From assembly GCF_003202235.1 (NCBI RefSeq), contig NZ_MASU01000016.1, forward strand, positions 1-64,000: a stretch of 64,000 nt of DNA, read 5' to 3'. Under the pieces are notes generated by a model. That model was not told the origin of the DNA, searched no databases, and saw only the letters and a program-made list of their open reading frames with translations. Source of the stretch: Prauserella flavalba (lineage in GTDB: Bacteria; Actinomycetota; Actinomycetes; Mycobacteriales; Pseudonocardiaceae). The number at the start of each line of letters is the position of its first letter. Position 1 is the stretch's first letter. The translations under genes were made by a program, and so were the position numbers. Positions 17,295 through 25,677 of this stretch are shown piece after piece.

Positions 17295-18283
17295 GTGGAA
17301 AGATCCGCTTCCCTGCTGGGAAGACGTACGGTGCTGGCCGGTCTCGCGGCCTTGGGACTGAGCGCGTGCGGCCCGCGCGCCACACCCCGCGAGGACAGTC
17401 CACAGCGGACACCAAACCGGTGACGCACCCCTACGGGAAGACCGACGTGCCACGCTCCCCTCGACGGGTGATCGCGCTCGACCCCGGACAGGCGCTGCAG
17501 GTCGCACTCGAACACGGCGTCCCGCTCGTGGCCTCGGCAACGCTCGACGCGGACCCGCCGGTTCCCGGCTACCTTCCCGGCGGGCACGGCGAGTTCGAGC
17601 ACCTCGGGTTCGGCCAGGTCGACGTGGAGCGGCTCGCCGGGTTCGGCGCCGACCTCATCGTCGGCAACACCGCGTCACTGCAGGACAACTACGACGCGCT
17701 GGCCGGGCTGGCGAGCACCGTCGCCTATGCCAACACCCGGGATGCCGTGGAATGGCACGAGTCCGCGCTCACCGTCGCCGACGTCTACGGCGTCCGCGGC
17801 GCGCAGCAGCGGAGGCTGGACGAGTACCGGACCCGCGCCGAGCGGTTCCGGGCCGCACACGAGAACGTGCTGGCGGGCAAGAAGGTCGCGCTGCTGCGGT
17901 TCACCACCGACGAGCTGCGGATCGTCACCGACTCGATCATCTTCCCCTCGCGGATCCTCACCGACGCCGGGGTCCGGCGCACCGAGTCCAGCACACCCGC
18001 GCAGCCCGAGGACACCTACACCAGCCTCTCGCCGGAACAGGTGAGCCGGCTCGCCGACGCCGACGTGCTCATTCATTTCAGCGGGGGCGGCGCGTTCGAG
18101 GGCGGCCAGGTCTCCAGCACGTTCCGCAGGTACACCGAGGGCGAGCTGTGGCGGCGGCTGCCCGCGGTGCGGGCCGGCAAGGTGTTCGAGGTGCCGCGAG
18201 TGTCGTGGTGGGACGGTGCGTCCACGTCCGCGGCTGGCGCACTGCTCGACGATCTGGAGCGGCTGGTGCCCAGGTTCGCGTGA
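17295..18283 (+). pseudogene. siderophore ABC transporter substrate-binding lipoprotein with an apparent frameshift
   Basis: A GTG at 17295 opens a classic lipoprotein signal: basic start, GRRTVLAGLAALGL, lipobox LSAC. That frame ends at a TGA about 45 codons in. The mature FecB/FepB-type domain (PRRVIALDPGQALQVALEHG, FGADLIVGN, LSPEQVSRLADADVLI, VPRVSWWDG) lies one frame over and runs to 18283. The crossover must be between about 17380 and 17420, a one-base indel. If repaired it would be about 328 residues, normal for cluster-D binding proteins. It would capture ferric siderophore outside the membrane and deliver it to the two FecCD permeases encoded convergently downstream. Real mutation or sequence error cannot be told apart here. 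Confidence 0.8.
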
Positions 18284-18295
18284 GAGGCCACGCCG

Positions 18296-19339
18296 TCACC
18301 CGCTCAGGCCGGGCCCGCGGCTCCAGTGCCTGCCGAGCAACGTCGCGAGGTACACGCCGCCGAGCACCCCGGTGGCGACGCCGACGGGCAGCTCCCCCGT
18401 GGGAAACACCTGCTGTGCGGCCACATCCGAGGCGAGCAACAGCACGGCGCCGACCAGCCCGGAGCCCACCACGCTCGGACCCGCCGGGCGCAGCAGCCGG
18501 CGCGCGAGGTGCGGCGCCGCCAGCGCGACGAACGCGACCGGGCCCGCCGCCGCCGTCGCGGCTCCAGCGAGACCCACGGCCACCACGAACAGCTGCAACC
18601 GCGTCCGGCCCACCGGGACGCCGAGTCCGGTGCTGAGCTCATCGCCAAGTTCCAGCAACGCGAGCCTGCGCAACAGCAACACCGACGCGGGCACGAGCAC
18701 GGCCACGGCGACGGTGGCGATCGTGACGTGGTCCCACGTGCGGTCGAGCAGGCTCCCGGTGAGCCACACGGCGGCCCGGAACGCGTCGTCGACCTCGGCC
18801 GTGATCAGCAGGTAGCGGTTCAGCGACAGCAGCAGCGCGCCGATGCCGATCCCGACCAATACGAGCCGTTGCCCCGGCACTCCCTTGCGGTAGGCCACCA
18901 GGTACACCACCGCGGCCGTGACGAACGCGCCCGTGAGCGCGCTGAGAGCCACGGCGAGCGCGCCGCCGCCGATCAGCAGGATCTGCAGCAACGCCCCGGT
19001 CGCGGCGCCGCCCGCGAACCCGAGCACGTCGGGGCTGCCGAGCGGGTTACGGGAAAGGCTCTGCAGGATCGCCCCGCTCACCCCGAGCGCGGCGCCGACC
19101 AGCACCGCGGTGACCACCCTCGGCAGCCGCACCGCCCAGAAGACATAGTCCACTCCGGACGGACCGGGCTCGCCGGCGAGCATCCCGAGCGCGTCGCCGA
19201 GGGAGACGGGCAGCTTCCCGACCGTCAACGCGTAGCCCGTCAGCACCAGCAGCAGGAGGGCGAGCAGACCGGTCACCGCGGCGGGCCGGGAGGAGTAGCG
19301 CACCGAGAAGCCCGGCACGCGAACGGTTCTCGTGCTCAT
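18296..19339 (-). CDS. FecCD-family siderophore ABC transporter permease (second subunit)
   Basis: 347 residues from ATG 19339, inside the last codons of the upstream permease (ATGA, 19336-19339). About nine to ten transmembrane helices. The family motifs are visible: LRLPR-type region (VRLPRVVTAVLVGAALGVSG), SLSRNPLGSPDVLGFAGG, GDELSTGLGV and the cytoplasmic coupling region GPVAFVALAAPHLARRL that contacts the ATPase. It forms a heterodimeric channel with the other FecCD permease. Its 3' end is 12 bp from the convergent substrate-binding gene. No ATPase gene is in the window, so the ATP-binding subunit must be encoded elsewhere. Confidence 0.92.
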   Translation of the reverse strand: MSTRTVRVPGFSVRYSSRPAAVTGLLALLLLVLTGYALTVGKLPVSLGDALGMLAGEPGPSGVDYVFWAVRLPRVVTAVLVGAALGVSGAILQSLSRNPLGSPDVLGFAGGAATGALLQILLIGGGALAVALSALTGAFVTAAVVYLVAYRKGVPGQRLVLVGIGIGALLLSLNRYLLITAEVDDAFRAAVWLTGSLLDRTWDHVTIATVAVAVLVPASVLLLRRLALLELGDELSTGLGVPVGRTRLQLFVVAVGLAGAATAAAGPVAFVALAAPHLARRLLRPAGPSVVGSGLVGAVLLLASDVAAQQVFPTGELPVGVATGVLGGVYLATLLGRHWSRGPGLSG

Positions 19340-20382
19340 GCGGCCGCCCGCCTGCGCCGGACCAGTACGACGAAGAACGGCGCGCCCACGATCGCGGTCA
19401 GGATCGACACGCGCAGCTCGCCGGAGGGCAGCACCACGCGTCCAGCCACGTCGGCGAGCAGCACCATCACGGCGCCCAGCACGGCCGCGTAGGGCAGCAC
19501 CCAACGCTGGTCCGGTCCGGTCACCGCGCGCGCCAGGTGCGGGGCCGCCAGCCCGACGAACCCGATCGGGCCCGCCACGGCCGTGGCCAGACCGGCCAGC
19601 AGCAGCACCGAGAACCCGGCCAGCAACCGCGTCCGCGGCAGCCCCACGCCGAGCGCCGTGCCCAGCTCGTCGCCCAGCGCGATCGCGTTGAGCCGCGGTC
19701 CGAGGGACAGTGCCACGAGCGCGCCGACGAGCAGGAAGGGCAGCAGCTCACCGACCACGGACAGCTCCGGTTTCGCGATGTCGCCGACGATCCAGAACCG
19801 GTACTCGTCGAACGCCTTCGGGTCGAGGAAGACCATCGCCTCGACAGCGGAGACCAGCGCAGCGCCGACGGCGGTCCCGGCGAGCGCGAGCCGCACCGGT
19901 GCGCCGCTGTCGTTGCCCCTGCTGCCGATGAGATACACCAGCGTGGTGCTGAGGGTGGCACCGAGGAACGCGAACCACACGTAGCCGGTGAAGTCCCCGA
20001 TCCCGAGGCCGACGATGGCGACCAGCACGCCGAACGCGGCGCCGGCGTTGATGCCGAGCACCCCGGGGTCCGCGATCGGGTTGCGGGTCAGCGACTGCAT
20101 CAGCGCCCCCGCGAGCCCGAGCGCGATCCCCACACAGATGCCCACCACGGTGCGCGGCATCCGGAGGTCGTGCACGATGATCGCGGGCTCGCTGCGATCG
20201 TCCGCGAACAGCACCCTCAGCACCTCGCCGATCGCCACCGGCTGCGAACCGGTCAGCAGGCTCAGCACCACGCAAACCAGCAGCAGCGCGACCGCCACCA
20301 GCAGCCCGGTAGTCAGGTGGGCGGACCGTGCCCGCGAACGTTCCGCCTCCTCGGCCCGGGCACCCCCGTTCCCAACCCTCAC
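19336..20382 (-). CDS. FecCD-family siderophore ABC transporter permease (first subunit)
   Basis: 348 residues from GTG 20382. Multi-helix FecCD permease with SLTRNPIADPGVLGINAGAA, LRMPRTVVGICVGIALGLAG, GDELGTALGVGL and the coupling motif GPIGFVGLAAPHLARA. Translationally coupled to the second permease. Together they import ferric siderophore delivered by a binding lipoprotein. The sequence just upstream (GGTTAGGTCACC, about 20389-20400) resembles one half of an IdeR/DmdR iron box, but the dyad is incomplete, so iron regulation is plausible rather than shown. Confidence 0.92.
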   Translation of the reverse strand: MRVGNGGARAEEAERSRARSAHLTTGLLVAVALLLVCVVLSLLTGSQPVAIGEVLRVLFADDRSEPAIIVHDLRMPRTVVGICVGIALGLAGALMQSLTRNPIADPGVLGINAGAAFGVLVAIVGLGIGDFTGYVWFAFLGATLSTTLVYLIGSRGNDSGAPVRLALAGTAVGAALVSAVEAMVFLDPKAFDEYRFWIVGDIAKPELSVVGELLPFLLVGALVALSLGPRLNAIALGDELGTALGVGLPRTRLLAGFSVLLLAGLATAVAGPIGFVGLAAPHLARAVTGPDQRWVLPYAAVLGAVMVLLADVAGRVVLPSGELRVSILTAIVGAPFFVVLVRRRRAAA

Positions 20383-20528
20383 CCCTGAAGGTTAGGTCAC
20401 CGTCGCAAGGACCCCGCCAGAACGGTTTTCGCTCCAGTGAAAAGGCATGGCGACGGCAGCCCCGCGGCCGAAACACTGGCGTTCGTCCACACCGGGCCTC
20501 CGGCCCGGACCGAAGAAGGGGGAGAACC

Positions 20529-20912
20529 ATGCAGCAGCACACAACGAGGCGGCTGGCCGTGCTGGCCGCGCTTTCCGCCGCCACGCTGATGTTCGCGGGC
20601 GTGGCCTCGGCCGCCGCCGCGCCCGCCGAGACCGGCGACGCCGTGTCGACGATGAGCTGCAGCCACTCGCACTCCAACAAGGACGCCGATCACGGGTACG
20701 TCGACGCCGACTGGCTCAAGCGCCGCAGCGGCCCGCACACGAGCTGTGAGGCGTGGGGCCAGGAGCCACGCGGCACGAAGATCTACTACCACTGCTACGT
20801 CATCACCGACGGCGGGGACTCCTGGACCTGGGGCCGGGTCGCGGGCACCCAGAAGCAGGGCTGGTTCAACGACGACTACCTCAGCGACGGTGGTTCGCTG
20901 GAGGAGTGCTGA
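20529..20912 (+). CDS. small secreted cysteine-containing protein, SH3-like, function unknown
   Basis: 127 residues. ATG 20529 is preceded by GGGGAG. A Sec signal peptide (TTRRLAVLAALSAATLMFAG) ends at an ASA/AA site near residue 29-33. The mature part of about 95 residues has four cysteines (SC, TSC, HC, EEC), enough for two disulfides, and alternating aromatic strands (KIYYHCYVITD, SWTWGRVAGTQKQGWFNDDY) typical of bacterial SH3-like folds. It is likely an exported, disulfide-stabilised surface or secreted protein. No partner gene is apparent. A strong terminator hairpin lies about 70 bp downstream. Confidence 0.75.
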   Translation: MQQHTTRRLAVLAALSAATLMFAGVASAAAAPAETGDAVSTMSCSHSHSNKDADHGYVDADWLKRRSGPHTSCEAWGQEPRGTKIYYHCYVITDGGDSWTWGRVAGTQKQGWFNDDYLSDGGSLEEC

Positions 20913-20980
20913 ACCTGAGCCCGTACGCGACGCGAGGGTGAAGGCGGGGAGCTTACGCCGGTTCGCCCGCGTCCCGTCCC

Positions 20981-21018
20981 GCGTGGCCTCGGTGAACCGT
21001 ACATCACCGAGGCCACGC
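20981..21018 (+). terminator. 15-bp perfect hairpin terminator
   Basis: GCGTGGCCTCGGTGA (20981-20995) pairs exactly with 21004-21018 across an 8-nt loop. It follows the secreted-protein gene and also faces the end of the remnant gene at 21072 on the other strand, so it may act in both directions. Confidence 0.7.
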
Positions 21019-21071
21019 CGTGCGGCCCGCTCGATGCGGGCCGCGGCCCGGTGTTCGCGGGCCTCGCCGGG

Positions 21072-21216
21072 TTAGCCGAGCAGGTCGTGCGCCGCCGCGT
21101 GGACCTGTGCCCGCTCGGCGTGGTTGCCCAGCAGGGCCATCGCGAGGCCGAGCTGCCGCCTCGCCGCCCGGCGTCACCGTTTCAAGCGCGAGCTCCGCTT
21201 TGGACAGTCCGGTCAC
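21072..21216 (-). pseudogene. C-terminal fragment of a regulator-like gene
   Basis: The minus strand reads MTGLSKAELALETVTPGGEA in one frame and, after a one-base shift near 21160, RQLGLAMALLGNHAERAQVH and AAAHDLLG up to a TAA at 21072. This looks like the end of a helical TPR-containing protein cut off from its body. The rest of the 346-bp gap 20913-21258 holds only the terminator hairpin. Confidence 0.3.
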
Positions 21217-21258
21217 CTGGACCGGCCAGCTGACCGGCTCGCGATGCGACCGACTGGA

Positions 21259-23460
21259 TCACAACAGCTTGTCCAGCGTGATCGGCAGGTCGCGGATCCG
21301 CCTGCCGGTGGCGTGGTGGACGGCGTTCGCGATCGCGCCCGCGACTCCCGTGATGCCCACCTCGCCGACGCCGATGAGACCGAGAGGCATCGTCGGGTCC
21401 GGTTCGTCGAGGTAGGCGACGTCGATCGGCGGGATGTCGGCGTGGACGGGCACGTGGTACTCGCCCAGGCCGGGGTTCATGATCCGGCCCGTGCGCGGGT
21501 CGACGAGCGTCTCCTCGGACAGCGCCATGCCGATGCCCATCACGATGCCGCCCCGCAGCTGGCTCACGGCGGTCTTCGCGTTGATCACCCGCCCCACGTC
21601 GAACGCCGCCGTCCAGCGCGACACCCGCGTCTCGCCGGTGTCGGGATCCACACGGACCTCGCAGAACTGGGCGCCGCTCGCGGCCCTCATCCAGCGCCGC
21701 TGGTCGCGCAGGAGCTTCGCCAGGAACCGCGCCTGCCCGGTGAGCCTGCCGAGGCGGGAGTCCGAGCCGACGGACGCCTCCAGCGACGGCACGCCCGCGC
21801 GGGCCAGCACCGCGGCGGGGGTCTCCCCGGGAGGCCCGAGCTTCGCCAGTTTCCGCCGCAGCTTCTGGCACGCGGCCAGCACGCTGCTCGCCACGCTCGC
21901 GGTCTGCATCGACCCACCGGCGGCGGGGCTCAGCGGCAACGTCGAGTCGCCGTACTCCACACGCACGGACTCCACCGGCACGCCGAGTGCGTCGGCGGCG
22001 ATCTGCGCCTGCGCCGTGGCGCCGCCCATGCCCATCTCCTGGAAGCCGCAGCGCACCAGCACGGTGCCGTCGACGGAGAGGCGCACCGTGACGTTGGCCA
22101 GGAACTGCCACGCGGGGTGGAACGCCGTGGCCACGCCCATGCCGACGAGCCAGCGGCCGTCGCGCATCGATCCCGGTTCCGGGGTCCGGTCGGCCCAGCC
22201 GAACCGTTCGGCCCCGAGCCGGTACGCCTCCCGCAGGTTCCGGTTGGCGAAGCGCCTGCCGTCGATCGGATTGCGCTCCGGCTCGTTGCGCATCCGCAGC
22301 TCGATCGGGTCCATTCCCAGTTCGTACGCCAGCTCGTCGATCGCGGCCTCCAGCGCGAAGGTCCCCATCGCGTCGCCGGGTGCGCGCATGGACGTGTTGG
22401 AGATCAGGTCCAGCTCCACCAGGTTCTGCCGCACCAGGATGTTCTCGGCGTCGTAGACGTGCTTCGACTGCGACGTGACCTGTTCCGGGCTGCCGCCGAC
22501 CCGCCCGGTGTACGTCACGCTGGTGTGGACGAGCGCGGTGAGCCTGCCGTCGGTGCGTGCACCCAGCGCGACCCGCTGCGTGGAGGGCGTGCGCCCGCCC
22601 ACCGTGCGGTACACGCCTTCCCTGGTCAGCAGTAGCCGCACCGGCCTTCCGGTGGCGCGCGCGGCCATGACCGTGAGGATGGTGCCCGGCCAGATCATGG
22701 CCTTCCCGCCGAACCCGCCGCCGACGAACGGCGCGATCACGCGCACGCCCTCCGCCGGGACGTCGAACCGGAGTGCGAGGTGGGAGCGCAGCCAGTCGAT
22801 GCTCTGTGTCGCGTCGTGGACGGTCAGCCGGTCGCCGTCCCACACCGCCGTGGTCGCGTGCGGCTCGATCGCGTTGTGGTGATGCGGAGGCGTGGTGAAC
22901 CGTCCCTCGACCCGTACGGGTGCTGTCGCGAGCGCGGCCTCGGCGTCGCCCTTCTTCGCCGAGCCGGACATCAGCAGGTTGCCCTTCTGCGGCCGTGCGT
23001 TCGGCTCCTCGGCCAGAAAGTCCACTGTGGACCTCATCGGGGCGTAGACGACCTTGACGAGTGCCGCCGCCTCGCGGGCCGCCGTGAGGGTCTCCGCGAC
23101 GACCACGGCCACCGGCTGCCCGTCCCAGTGCACCTCGTCGGTGTTGAGGTAGGCGACCGACGTGCCGGAGGCCATCGTGCTGAGGTCCAGCGGGCTGACC
23201 TTGCGCGGTGGTTTCAGCGCGGGGGCGTTGTGGTGCGTGAGCACGGTGACGACGCCGGGGATCGCGGCCGCCTCGGTGGTGTCGATCGCGGTGATCCGGC
23301 CGCGGCTGATCGTGGCGTGCACGAGTGCCGCGTGGGCGAGCCCGGGGTAGGGGTGCTCGGCGGCGAACCTTGCCGCGCCGGTGGTCTTGGCGGTGCCGTC
23401 GACGCGGTCGATGGGCTTGCCGACAGCGGGTTCTGATGTTCTCGGCAGGGTCCGGGTCAC
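21259..23460 (-). CDS. molybdopterin-binding large subunit, xanthine dehydrogenase/aldehyde oxidoreductase family (PaoC/YagR-like)
   Basis: 733 residues from GTG 23460, which overlaps the stop of the FAD subunit (GTGA, 23457-23460). The N-terminal domain (GKPIDRVDGTAKTTGAARF) is followed by the molybdenum-cofactor domain with PFVGGGFGGKA, MRAPGDAMGTFALEAAIDEL, CGFQEMGMGG and the C-terminal GVGEVGITGVAGAIANAV that carries the catalytic Glu. It oxidises an aldehyde or N-heterocycle by hydroxylation with water; the actual substrate cannot be read from sequence. The order small (2Fe-2S) - medium (FAD) - large matches the PaoABC/YagTSR arrangement. A dedicated XdhC/PaoD chaperone is not in the window. 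Confidence 0.92.
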   Translation of the reverse strand: MTRTLPRTSEPAVGKPIDRVDGTAKTTGAARFAAEHPYPGLAHAALVHATISRGRITAIDTTEAAAIPGVVTVLTHHNAPALKPPRKVSPLDLSTMASGTSVAYLNTDEVHWDGQPVAVVVAETLTAAREAAALVKVVYAPMRSTVDFLAEEPNARPQKGNLLMSGSAKKGDAEAALATAPVRVEGRFTTPPHHHNAIEPHATTAVWDGDRLTVHDATQSIDWLRSHLALRFDVPAEGVRVIAPFVGGGFGGKAMIWPGTILTVMAARATGRPVRLLLTREGVYRTVGGRTPSTQRVALGARTDGRLTALVHTSVTYTGRVGGSPEQVTSQSKHVYDAENILVRQNLVELDLISNTSMRAPGDAMGTFALEAAIDELAYELGMDPIELRMRNEPERNPIDGRRFANRNLREAYRLGAERFGWADRTPEPGSMRDGRWLVGMGVATAFHPAWQFLANVTVRLSVDGTVLVRCGFQEMGMGGATAQAQIAADALGVPVESVRVEYGDSTLPLSPAAGGSMQTASVASSVLAACQKLRRKLAKLGPPGETPAAVLARAGVPSLEASVGSDSRLGRLTGQARFLAKLLRDQRRWMRAASGAQFCEVRVDPDTGETRVSRWTAAFDVGRVINAKTAVSQLRGGIVMGIGMALSEETLVDPRTGRIMNPGLGEYHVPVHADIPPIDVAYLDEPDPTMPLGLIGVGEVGITGVAGAIANAVHHATGRRIRDLPITLDKLL

Positions 23461-24449
23461 GTCGCGCTCCCGTCGCTTGTCAGGTCGCGCAGGGTCGCCA
23501 CGATCGTGCGCCGCGCGAGCTCGATCTTGAAGGTGTTGCCGTCCTGGGCGGTCGCGGCGGCGAGTTCGGCGTCGGCGGCGGCGCGGAAGGACTCCTCGGT
23601 CGCCGGTGCGCCGAGCAGCACGCGTTCCGCCTCCACGGCCCGCCAGGGCTTGGGCGCGACGCCGCCGAGCGCGAGCCGCGCCGCGGTGACAGTGCCGCCG
23701 CCGGTCTCCAGCGCGGCGGCCACGGACACCAGTGCGAAGGCGTACGACGCCCGGTCGCGCACCTTGCGGTAGCGCGAACGTTCCGTGATCGGTGCCGGCA
23801 GCTCGATGGCCGTCACCAGTTCGTCCGGCTCGAGCGCGGACTCGACGTGTGGCGTGGAGCCGGGCAGCCGGTGGAACCCGGTGAGCGGGATGCGCCGGGT
23901 CCCGCGCGTGCTCTCCACCTCGACCTCCGCGTCGAGCGCCGCGAGCGCCACGCACAGGTCCGACGGATGGGTCGCGATGCAGTGCTCGCTGACGCCGAGC
24001 ACGCCGTGGTTGCGGGTGAAGCCCCCGATCGCCGCGCAGCCGCTGGCGGGCTCGCGTTTGTTGCAGGCCGAAGCGCCGTCGTAGAAGTAGAGACAACGGG
24101 TGCGCTGCAGCAGGTTGCCCCCGACGGTCGCCATGTTCCGCAGCTGCGCCGAGGCGCCGCACAGGATCGCCTGCGACAGCACGGGATAGCGGGTGCGGAT
24201 CAGCGGATGGGCGGCGAGGGCGCTGTTGCGGACGAGCGCGCCGATCCGCACCCCGCCGCCGGGCAACTCCTCGACGCCGGTGAGCGGCAGCCTGCTGATG
24301 TCCACGACCACGTCGGGCCGCTCGACGTTCTCGCGCATCAGGTCGACGAGGTTGGTCCCGCCGCCGAGGAACTTCGCGTTCGGCTCGTCCGCGACGGCCC
24401 GCAGCGCCGTCTCGACGTCGGGAGCCCTGACGTAGGAGAACGTCCTCAT
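23457..24449 (-). CDS. FAD-binding medium subunit of the molybdo-flavoenzyme
   Basis: 330 residues from ATG 24449 (ATGA overlap with the iron-sulfur subunit). It is a CO-dehydrogenase-type flavoprotein: KFLGGGTNLVDLMRENV binds the FAD pyrophosphate and LRNMATVGGNLLQRTRC the isoalloxazine. The segment CLYFYDGASACNKREPASGC carries several cysteines and matches the extra 4Fe-4S insertion of PaoB/YagS-like subunits (family knowledge; individual ligands not proven). The C-terminal domain contains RDRASYAFALVSVAAAL. It passes electrons from the 2Fe-2S centres to an acceptor. Confidence 0.92.
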   Translation of the reverse strand: MRTFSYVRAPDVETALRAVADEPNAKFLGGGTNLVDLMRENVERPDVVVDISRLPLTGVEELPGGGVRIGALVRNSALAAHPLIRTRYPVLSQAILCGASAQLRNMATVGGNLLQRTRCLYFYDGASACNKREPASGCAAIGGFTRNHGVLGVSEHCIATHPSDLCVALAALDAEVEVESTRGTRRIPLTGFHRLPGSTPHVESALEPDELVTAIELPAPITERSRYRKVRDRASYAFALVSVAAALETGGGTVTAARLALGGVAPKPWRAVEAERVLLGAPATEESFRAAADAELAAATAQDGNTFKIELARRTIVATLRDLTSDGSAT

Positions 24450-24928
24450 CGCGCGACCTCCTGGATCGCCTCGACGATGCCGTTGTAGGCGCCGCAGCGG
24501 CACAGGTTCCCGCTCATCCGCTCCCGGATCTCCGCCGGGGACAGCTCGCCGGCCGGCGCGTGCTCGGTGACGGCGCTGGGCATGCCGTCCTTGTGCTCGG
24601 CGAGCATCCCGACGGCCGAGCAGATCTGGCCCGACGTGCAGTACCCGCACTGGAAGCCGTCGTGCCGTACGAAGGCGCCCTGCAGCGGGTGGTCGATGCC
24701 TTCGATGGTGGTGATCTCCCTGCCCTCGTACTGCACGGCCAGCGCGAGGCAGGAGTTGATCCGCTCGCCGTCGGCGAGCACCGTGCAGGCGCCGCAGGCG
24801 CCCTGGTCGCAGCCCTTCTTGGTGCCGGTGAGGCCGAGGTGCTCGCGCAGCGCGTCGAGCAGGCTGACCTGTGGCTGGATGTCGAGCGGTTCATCCGCTC
24901 CGTTCACGCGCAAGCGCACCTCGACCAC
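24446..24928 (-). CDS. 2Fe-2S small subunit of the molybdo-flavoenzyme
   Basis: 160 residues from GTG 24928, chosen because AAGGGG lies six bases upstream. A longer frame to 24988 would run through the operator of the divergent regulator. Two cluster domains: a plant-ferredoxin type site (GCDQGACGACTVLADGERINSC) and a helical C-terminal site (CGYCTSGQI ... GNLCRCGAYNGI). It relays electrons between molybdenum and FAD. First gene of the operon, divergent from the TetR gene at 25032 with palindromic operators between them, so induction by release of that repressor is likely. Confidence 0.93.
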   Translation of the reverse strand: MVEVRLRVNGADEPLDIQPQVSLLDALREHLGLTGTKKGCDQGACGACTVLADGERINSCLALAVQYEGREITTIEGIDHPLQGAFVRHDGFQCGYCTSGQICSAVGMLAEHKDGMPSAVTEHAPAGELSPAEIRERMSGNLCRCGAYNGIVEAIQEVAR

Positions 24929-24962
24929 GTCGATCCCCTTCGTTCGGTCCGGTATGGCCAAA

Positions 24963-25007
24963 TTAACAGAACGATGTTCCGTTAACAAGAGGACGGCGTT
25001 CTGTTAA
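24963..25007. promoter_or_regulatory. TetR operator cluster in a divergent promoter
   Basis: TTAACAGAAC (24963-24972) and GTTCCGTTAA (24976-24985) form an inverted repeat with one mismatch around GAT. A further GTTCTGTTAA half-site lies at 24998-25007 and can pair with the TTAACA at 24982. A -10-like TATACT at 25017-25022 would start transcription at or next to the ATG at 25032, giving a leaderless TetR mRNA. The site lies where a repressor could block both directions. Confidence 0.7.
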
Positions 25008-25031
25008 GTCGGGACCTATACTGGACCGGAT

Positions 25032-25673
25032 ATGGCTGAGTCGACGTTCGTGCGGGCCAGAAGGCCGGAGCACAAGCAACAGCGGCGCGACGCCATCCTC
25101 GCGGCGGCCCGCGAACTGGCCATCGAGTCCGGGGTACGCAATGTGAGCCTCGGCAGCGTGGCCGCGGCTGTCGGGCTCGCGAAGTCCAACGTCGTGCGCT
25201 ACTTCGGCACGCGCGAGGAGATCTACCTCGAACTCGCGATCGAGTGCTGGCGCGAGTGGGCCGACGAGGTCACGCGGCGCCTGGGCGACGGTGCGGACGT
25301 CATCGACACCCTCGCCGAGACGCTCGCCGACCGGCCGCTGTTCTGCGACCTCCTCGGCCACACCTCCACCACCCTCGAGCACAACGCGTCCGTGCCCGCC
25401 GCCGCCGAGTTCAAGCGCGGCGTGCTCGGCGTCGTCGCCGCCCTCGGCTCGGTCGTGGCGGAGCGGCTGGAGCTGACCGAGCAGGAGGGCATCGAACTCG
25501 TGGGGCTGGCCACCGTACTGGCGAGCATGCTCTACCCGGCCGCCAACCCACCGCCGGTGCTCGTCGAGGTCTACGCCCAGAACCCGGACCTCGCCGCCGC
25601 GTGCCTGCCGTTCACGCCCACGTTGAAACGTGGGCTCGCCGCCCTCGCGGCCGGGCTGCCCACGCTGCGCTGA
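25032..25673 (+). CDS. TetR-family transcriptional regulator
   Basis: 213 residues. The N-terminal helix-turn-helix (about 18-65) contains RRDAILAAARELAIESGVRN, SLGSVAAAVGLAKSNVVRYF and GTREEIY. The C-terminal all-helical ligand domain resembles TetR_C_17-type members with TLEHNASVPAAAEFKRG. It lies divergent to a molybdo-flavoenzyme operon, with its presumed operators between them, so it probably represses both itself and the oxidoreductase and responds to the enzyme's substrate or a related aldehyde. The stop is 4 bp from the convergent end of the receptor kinase gene. Confidence 0.92.
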   Translation: MAESTFVRARRPEHKQQRRDAILAAARELAIESGVRNVSLGSVAAAVGLAKSNVVRYFGTREEIYLELAIECWREWADEVTRRLGDGADVIDTLAETLADRPLFCDLLGHTSTTLEHNASVPAAAEFKRGVLGVVAALGSVVAERLELTEQEGIELVGLATVLASMLYPAANPPPVLVEVYAQNPDLAAACLPFTPTLKRGLAALAAGLPTLR

Positions 25674-25677
25674 CGGC

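Noticed and set aside
20383-20400. IdeR/DmdR iron box upstream of the FecCD permeases
   Set aside because: Only one half (GGTTAGGTCACC) resembles the TTAGGTTAG arm; the opposite arm is not present, so it is not called as a feature.
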